Shown here piece after piece: positions 59,436 to 64,000 of a stretch of DNA of 64,000 nucleotides. This DNA comes from Pseudomonadota bacterium (GTDB lineage: Bacteria > Pseudomonadota > Gammaproteobacteria > Pseudomonadales > Moraxellaceae). The stretch is from NCBI GenBank assembly GCA_023393635.1, contig JAEWKT010000015.1:1-64000 (forward strand), given 5' to 3'. The translations under genes were made by a program, and so were the position numbers. Every line of letters begins with the position of its first letter. The stretch's first letter is position 1. The notes below the pieces were generated by a model. The model was not told the DNA's origin. It searched no databases and saw only the letters and a program-made list of their open reading frames with translations.

Positions 59436-60428
59436 ATGAAAAAAATTGCATTAGCCGCGGCGGCTGCCTCTGTATTTACGCTCAGTAATACTGCCCAAGC
59501 ACAAACCATGTGTGTATTTGATTTACTTGGCACAGCAGGTGACACTTATACATTAATGAAAGACTATGCTTTGGCTGCCAAAGGCTGGGGTGCAGATGTT
59601 CAATTAAAAGCTTATACCGATGAGCGCGTTGCTGCTGAGGATTTTAAAGCAGGCAAGTGTGATGGCGTGAGTTTAACAGGTATGCGTGGCCGTCAATTTA
59701 ACTCATTTACAGGTTCTATTGATGCCATTGGTGCTATTCCAACTGCTAAAGTGGCACAAAGTGTAATGCAGCTTATGGCCAGTCCAAAACTAGCCAGCAA
59801 CATGGTTAGCGGCAAATACGAAATTGGTGGTGTTGTTCCATTGGGTGCAGCTTACCTGTTTGTTAATGACCGTAGTCTAAATACCATTGCTAAAGCAGCA
59901 GGCAAAAAAGTAGCCGTACTGGATTACGACAAAGCGCAGGCCAAAATGGTTCAACAAATTGGCGCGCAACCTGTGTCAAGTGACGTGACCAACTTTGGTA
60001 GTAAATTTAATAACGGGCAGGTAGATATCATTGGTGCCCCAGCAATGGCGTTCAAACCACTTGAGTTGCATAAAGGCTTGGGTTCCAAAGGGGCTATTGT
60101 TCGTTTTCCAGTGCTGCAAGTGACTGGCAATATTGTTATCAGTAAAGATAAATTCCCAGCAGGTTATGGCCAAAAATCTCGTACTTGGGTGGCTTCTCAA
60201 CTGCCGCGAATGAACTCCTTGCTGGCCAAGCAAGAAGCTGCAATTCCTGCCAAATACTGGATGGATATTCCTGCTAATGACAAAGTTGGCTATGTAAAAC
60301 TCATGCGTGAATCACGGGTTGCATTAACCAAAGAAGGTTTATACAACAAGAGCATGATGAGTTTACTGAAGCGTGCACGTTGTCAAGCAGAGCCATCTAG
60401 CTTTGAATGTGCTTTAAAAGACGAATAA
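59436..60428 (+). CDS. AdeT1/AdeT2-like periplasmic solute-binding protein (first copy)
   Basis: A signal peptide ends near NTAQAQT (residue 23). The mature 307-residue protein matches the AdeT-type family of Acinetobacter: CVFDLLGTAGDTYTLMKDYALAAKGWGADV, FKAGKCDGVSLTGMRGRQFNSFTGSIDA, and the C-terminal KRARCQAEPSSFECALKDE with two cysteines. The family has been labelled RND efflux, but there are no membrane helices; a soluble binding protein is more likely. It shares long blocks with the next gene. Confidence 0.85.
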   Translation: MKKIALAAAAASVFTLSNTAQAQTMCVFDLLGTAGDTYTLMKDYALAAKGWGADVQLKAYTDERVAAEDFKAGKCDGVSLTGMRGRQFNSFTGSIDAIGAIPTAKVAQSVMQLMASPKLASNMVSGKYEIGGVVPLGAAYLFVNDRSLNTIAKAAGKKVAVLDYDKAQAKMVQQIGAQPVSSDVTNFGSKFNNGQVDIIGAPAMAFKPLELHKGLGSKGAIVRFPVLQVTGNIVISKDKFPAGYGQKSRTWVASQLPRMNSLLAKQEAAIPAKYWMDIPANDKVGYVKLMRESRVALTKEGLYNKSMMSLLKRARCQAEPSSFECALKDE

Positions 60429-60489
60429 ACCCAGGAAGACGAATAAGTAAGATAACTAAGTAATCAGTGATTAAATGATTGCTTCAATA

Positions 60490-60520
60490 AAAAACCCGAA
60501 CATTTGTTTCGGGTTTTTTT
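60490..60520. terminator. Terminator between the two AdeT-like genes
   Basis: AAAACCCGAA at 60491-60500 pairs with TTCGGGTTTT near 60508-60517, with a T-run. The second copy therefore probably has its own promoter. Confidence 0.8.
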
Positions 60521-60653
60521 ATTGGCTCTACTGACAGTAAAAACTGCGCAAAGGTCGATTGTACTAACCTGGAGAAGCCGTTATAACTGTATAAAGGACA
60601 CACTGTAGCGGAACTTACAGTGCCTAAATATATTAAAATGAGGCCATAACAAC

Positions 60654-61652
60654 ATGCTAGTAAAAGCAACGAAAGGATTGATTGCAGGGTTAGCCATTAG
60701 CGCTGCAAGTCAGGCACAAGCAGCACAAACCATATGCGTATTTGACCTGATCGGCACGGCAGGTGATGTCTATACCATGATGAAAGATTACGCCTTGGCT
60801 GCCAAAGGCTGGGGTGCAGATGTTCAATTAAAAGCTTATACCGATGAGCGCGTTGCTGCTGAGGATTTTAAAGCAGGCAAGTGTGATGGTGCTGCATTAA
60901 GTGGTATGCGTGGTCGCCAGTTTAACTCATTTACAGGTTCTATTGATGCCATTGGTGCATTACCAGATTTAAAGCTAACCGTCAGTGTGATGCAATTATT
61001 GGCTAAACCACAGCTTGCCAAGGACATGGTGAATGGCCCGTACGAAGTAGCAGGCATTATTCCAGTAGGTGCCGCTTATTTATTTGTGAATGATCGAAAC
61101 TTAAACACACTGGCCAAGGCCGCAGGCAAAAAAGTAGCCGTATTGGATTACGACAAAGCGCAGGCCAAAATGGTTCAACAAATTGGTGCGCAACCTGTGT
61201 CAAGTGACGTGACCAACTTTGGTAGCAAGTTTAACAATGGACAGGTGGATATCATTGGTGCCCCAGCTGTTGCGTTCAAGCCTTTAGAGCTGTACAAAGG
61301 CTTAGGCACTAAAGGGGCTATTGTGCGCTTTCCACTGCTGCAAGTCACTGGTAACGTCATTATTCGTAAAGATAAATTCCCAGCAGGTTATGGACAAAAA
61401 TCACGTACATGGATTGCCACTCAATTGCCACGTGCTTTTAGTATGTTAGGTAAAATGGAAGCAGATATTCCTGCCAAATACTGGATGGATATTCCCGCTA
61501 ACGACAAGATTGGTTATGTCAAAATGATGCGTGAATCGCGTATTGCGCTGACCAAAGAAGGCATCTATGATAAAAAAATGATGTCATTTTTAAAACGGGC
61601 GCGCTGTCAGGCCGAGCCATCCAGCTTTGAATGTGCCCTAAAGGACGAATAA
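60654..61652 (+). CDS. AdeT1/AdeT2-like periplasmic solute-binding protein (second copy)
   Basis: The 332-aa paralogue has its own signal peptide ending near ASQAQAA and the same pattern, including an identical KRARCQAEPSSFECALKDE end. A block of 95 bases (60795-60889) is identical to 59571-59665 of the first copy, and the DNA around 61130-61290 is nearly so, while the surroundings differ. This is typical of a tandem duplication with gene conversion. Confidence 0.85.
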   Translation: MLVKATKGLIAGLAISAASQAQAAQTICVFDLIGTAGDVYTMMKDYALAAKGWGADVQLKAYTDERVAAEDFKAGKCDGAALSGMRGRQFNSFTGSIDAIGALPDLKLTVSVMQLLAKPQLAKDMVNGPYEVAGIIPVGAAYLFVNDRNLNTLAKAAGKKVAVLDYDKAQAKMVQQIGAQPVSSDVTNFGSKFNNGQVDIIGAPAVAFKPLELYKGLGTKGAIVRFPLLQVTGNVIIRKDKFPAGYGQKSRTWIATQLPRAFSMLGKMEADIPAKYWMDIPANDKIGYVKMMRESRIALTKEGIYDKKMMSFLKRARCQAEPSSFECALKDE

Positions 61653-61802
61653 ACCTAGGAAGACGAATATAATCCAGCTCTGCTAAAGCAATGCGCTTGA
61701 AAAATATGCAGCATACCACTATTAATAAACAGGGCTGTGCTACATTAGCAGCCCACAAATGACTTATAATAAGTCACAGGTTTATTTTATGAGGAGGGCA
61801 GC

Positions 61803-62138
61803 ATGGGCGCACCTGCTTTAGTATTAACAGACCGAGCAGCCAGTAAGGTTCGTCAACTGCGTGATGGTGAAGGTAGTGATGACTTAATGCTACGTGTGTA
61901 TGTCACAGGCGGCGGCTGTTCAGGCTTTTCCTACGGTTTTAGTTTTAGTGATGCTGCCAACGATGATGACGCCAAATTTGAAAATGGCGATGTGGCCATG
62001 CTGGTTGATTCATTAAGCTATCAGTATTTAGTCGGTTCAGAGGTTGATTATGTAGAAGGCCTGGAAGGCTCGCGGTTTATTATTAATAACCCCAATGCCA
62101 CCACCACTTGTGGTTGTGGGTCTTCATTTTCAGTTTAA
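61803..62138 (+). CDS. erpA: Iron-sulfur cluster insertion protein ErpA
   Basis: ErpA is an A-type carrier delivering Fe-S clusters to apoproteins. The 111-aa protein has the three cysteines of the family: [11 protein letters not shown] and the C-terminal [19 protein letters not shown] site precedes the ATG. It is near anmK, as in pseudomonads. Confidence 0.96.
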   Translation: MGAPALVLTDRAASKVRQLRDGEGSDDLMLRVYVTGGGCSGFSYGFSFSDAANDDDAKFENGDVAMLVDSLSYQYLVGSEVDYVEGLEGSRFIINNPNATTTCGCGSSFSV

Positions 62139-62154
62139 AATACCTCATCCAATC

Positions 62155-62178
62155 AGCGCTCAATTTGAGCGCTTTTTT
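62155..62178 (+). terminator. erpA terminator
   Basis: AGCGCTCAA at 62155-62163 pairs with TTGAGCGCT at 62165-62173, followed by a T-run. Confidence 0.85.
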
Positions 62179-62332
62179 GTGCCCTGTAAACAATCCCGCC
62201 AACTCAACCAGTATAATTATCATTAAAGGTCAGTGCGCCTAAACAATGTCCTCAATAGCTATGGCAGGGCATTATCATAATTTTTATAGTAAAAACAGTT
62301 CATATTGCCACTAAGCCAGTGGAGCATAGGCC

Positions 62333-63232
62333 ATGAAAACACCAAAGCATCAGTTAAAAGCCCGTAAAGTTCAGTTTGATTTTTCGGCAGTGCCCAAACA
62401 CTGGATTCCAGACGATGCGTTTTCTACACATTTTTTAAATGTGGCACACTTGGTTTTGCCCGCTGGAGAGTTCTGGTTTTGCAGGGTGTATAACAAAGCC
62501 TTGCCCTATGTTCAGGATGCGCAGTTAAAACAGGACGTACAAGGCTTTATTCGACAAGAAGCAGTACATGGGCGCACGCATCAGATGGCTTTAAAATACT
62601 TCGACAATCATGGTATTGAAGTTGATGAGTATATTAAGCGGATGCATTATTTGTTTGAAACACTGCTTGGTGAAGCACCTGCGGGCATGAAGATGCTGCA
62701 ATTTAAGTCACTGGAAAAATTATGGCTGATGACCCGACTTGGCATTATCGCAGCTATTGAGCACTTTACTGGGGTCGCAGGCCAATGGTCACTGGATAAT
62801 ACCAGTCTGGATAGAGCAGATCCCGTGATGGCCGATTTATTTCGCTGGCATCTGGCTGAAGAGGTAGAGCATCGTTCCGTGGCTTTTGACTTGTTTGCCC
62901 ATTTGTTTAATAGCGAATTTGGCTTTTACTTAAGTCGTCAGGCATTGATGGCTATAGTATTGCCACTCTTGGTTAAAGTCTGGGTAGATGGGCTTAAAAC
63001 CATTTGCAAGACTGATGCAGACGCTAAAAAATATACGCAATACAGCTTATTACAGATACTCTGGAAAATGGAAAAAACAGGACGAGCCACAGATCATGTG
63101 CCACCGTTTAGCTATTTGTTAAAGGCTTTCTTACGCTGGTTACCACCAGGGTTTCATCCAATCCATGAAGGCAATACCCAGCAAGCACTTCAATATCTGG
63201 CACGCTCTCCAGCAGCACTAGCGGCTGGCTAA
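62333..63232 (+). CDS. PF10118-family predicted metal-dependent hydrolase
   Basis: The 299-aa protein is ferritin-like helical with the metal-ligand pattern LPAGEFWFCR near residue 45, FIRQEAVHGRTHQ near 77 and LAEEVEHRSVAFD near 175. This is the PF10118/COG3687 family, often seen near lipid genes; the reaction is unknown. The ATG is preceded by AGTGGAGCAT. Confidence 0.88.
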   Translation: MKTPKHQLKARKVQFDFSAVPKHWIPDDAFSTHFLNVAHLVLPAGEFWFCRVYNKALPYVQDAQLKQDVQGFIRQEAVHGRTHQMALKYFDNHGIEVDEYIKRMHYLFETLLGEAPAGMKMLQFKSLEKLWLMTRLGIIAAIEHFTGVAGQWSLDNTSLDRADPVMADLFRWHLAEEVEHRSVAFDLFAHLFNSEFGFYLSRQALMAIVLPLLVKVWVDGLKTICKTDADAKKYTQYSLLQILWKMEKTGRATDHVPPFSYLLKAFLRWLPPGFHPIHEGNTQQALQYLARSPAALAAG

Positions 63233-63251
63233 AAAGCAACCATTATTTTTT

Positions 63252-63518
63252 TCAAAGCATGAGTAAGCTATAAATGACCGCAGATGCCAAAGTTAAATTG
63301 GCGCTTTTGCGGGCTTTAATACGGTAGCGTTCATATAGTGACATCACTACTGTCAACATAATGGCAATGCCAAGCAAGCGGTTGTCTTGTTGTTGGTAAT
63401 GAAAGTATAAGCCCACAAAAGCCATGCCCATGGCCACACCTGATAACCCCATATACCAGCTAGAAAACTTTGGTAACTCATCGCTAATATCAATTTGTTG
63501 CAAAAACCATTTCCACAT
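63252..63518 (-). CDS. Small membrane protein of unknown function
   Basis: The 88-aa product has an amphipathic N-terminus (MWKWFLQQIDISDELPKF) and three hydrophobic segments. It starts 5 bp after anmK ends, so it is probably co-transcribed. I do not recognise the family. Confidence 0.65.
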   Translation of the reverse strand: MWKWFLQQIDISDELPKFSSWYMGLSGVAMGMAFVGLYFHYQQQDNRLLGIAIMLTVVMSLYERYRIKARKSANLTLASAVIYSLLML

Positions 63519-63523
63519 AAGGA

Positions 63524-64000
63524 TTAACCAGTCACCGTGCCTAAAATTCGTAAGCCGCTTGCACCCGTTACCGCAGGTAAGTTGGCAGGGAGTTGTTCAA
63601 TGCGCTGTTTTGCAAGCCAAGCAAAAGCTGTCGCCTCTACCCAAGTGGGTGCCAGACCAAGCGCACTGGTACTTTCAATTGTCCAGTGATGTTTGGCCAA
63701 ACGCCAGCGCAGTTGCTCAATTAAGGTGCTGTTAAACGCGCCACCACCACACACATATAGCTCACCACCCTGTAGGCCGCAGCGTGCCACCGCTTTTTTA
63801 ATGGGTCGGACGGTAAATTTTAATAACGTGGCCTGAATATTTTCTGGTAAATCCGTATTGCAATCATAATCGGGCTGACTGCGCCATTCATCTAACTGGC
63901 TGTCTAACCACTCCAGATTAAAATCTTCTCGTCCCGTACTTTTTGGTGGCCTTTTGCCAAAATAATCATGCCGCTGCATAATCTCAATTAAGGGCGCAAT
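63524..64000 (-). CDS. anmK: Anhydro-N-acetylmuramic acid kinase, C-terminal part
   Basis: The visible 158 codons run in frame to the right edge of the window. They contain the sugar-kinase segments ATLLKFTVRPIKKAVAR, ELYVCGGGAFNSTLIEQL and the terminal ASGLRILGTVTG, as in AnmK, which phosphorylates and opens 1,6-anhydroMurNAc during cell-wall recycling. The N-terminus lies outside the window. Confidence 0.93.
   Translation of the reverse strand: MAPLIEIMQRHDYFGKRPPKSTGREDFNLEWLDSQLDEWRSQPDYDCNTDLPENIQATLLKFTVRPIKKAVARCGLQGGELYVCGGGAFNSTLIEQLRWRLAKHHWTIESTSALGLAPTWVEATAFAWLAKQRIEQLPANLPAVTGASGLRILGTVTG

Noticed and set aside
60484..60669. A 61-codon minus-strand frame between the AdeT-like genes.
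   Set aside because: It runs through the terminator hairpin and the promoter region of the second copy and has no supporting site.

Overview
The window is a contiguous chromosomal segment of a gammaproteobacterium, probably of the Moraxellaceae (Acinetobacter relatives). Supporting signs are mid-40s GC by eye, the order yidC-yidD-rnpA-rpmH-[origin]-dnaA-dnaN-recF-gyrB, the block ribBA-ribH-nusB-thiL-pgpA, the pair glmU-glmS, an AhpA/YtjB-type gene divergent from serB, and two tandem genes of the AdeT1/AdeT2 type described in Acinetobacter. The replication origin lies near 44.0-44.6 kb. Six ParB-site (parS) matches spread over 15.7-57.1 kb fit an origin-proximal region.

Layout. 1-330: the inner-to-outer end of a Tn7-like transposon sitting 25 bp downstream of glmS. 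Its tnsA gene is cut after 24 codons by a second mobile element, probably an IS481-type insertion sequence, that runs off the left edge. 356-8299 (minus strand): amino-sugar precursor genes glmU-glmS, then pgpA, thiL, a Roadblock-like protein, nusB, ribH and a ribBA-type gene. 8470-9327: a yybP-ykoY (manganese) riboswitch in front of a TMEM165/GDT1-type exporter. 9419-12012: AhpA/YtjB-like membrane protein and serB. 12.5-15.8 kb: small membrane protein, SCP2 protein, bioB and bioF, followed by a frameshifted DUF1622 remnant and an AT-rich orphan gene with a HEPN-like motif. 16.9-25.5 kb: DMT transporter, dtd, rhdA-psd, nitroreductase, YceI, grpE-dnaK with sigma-32-like promoters, and an alpha/beta hydrolase. 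25.7-29.4 kb: matrixin-like protease, DUF815 ATPase and lytic transglycosylase. 29.4-30.3 kb: a non-coding, repeat-rich block with two DnaA boxes. 30.4-38.4 kb: purine genes (purE-purK, guaD, an NCS2 permease, hpt) with mpl and an EF-hand protein among them. 38.5-39.7 kb: GlsB-type and DUF4142 envelope proteins. 39.7-51.1 kb: origin-flanking housekeeping genes. 51.2-56.2 kb: LysR regulator divergent from an acyl-CoA dehydrogenase, APH-type kinase, histidine phosphatase and SDR operon. 56.2-64.0 kb: amidohydrolase remnant, pncC, an ABC-F ATPase, two AdeT-like proteins, erpA, a PF10118 protein, a small membrane protein and the 3' part of anmK.

Most genes are housekeeping. The less ordinary content is (a) the Tn7-like end and its wrecked tnsA; (b) about eleven copies of a 12-bp palindrome, TTTRAATTYAAA, several exactly 20 bp apart, clustered with DnaA boxes 14 kb from the origin and repeated inside the origin; (c) parS sites inside recF, gyrB and bioF and inside a terminator hairpin; (d) inverted repeats that cover the ribosome binding sites of guaD and hpt; (e) the kinase/dehydrogenase operon resembling 4-hydroxy-acid catabolism; and (f) the AdeT-like tandem pair with near-identical DNA blocks. 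No CRISPR array, rRNA or tRNA was recognised. Names rest on recalled family motifs; no database search was possible.
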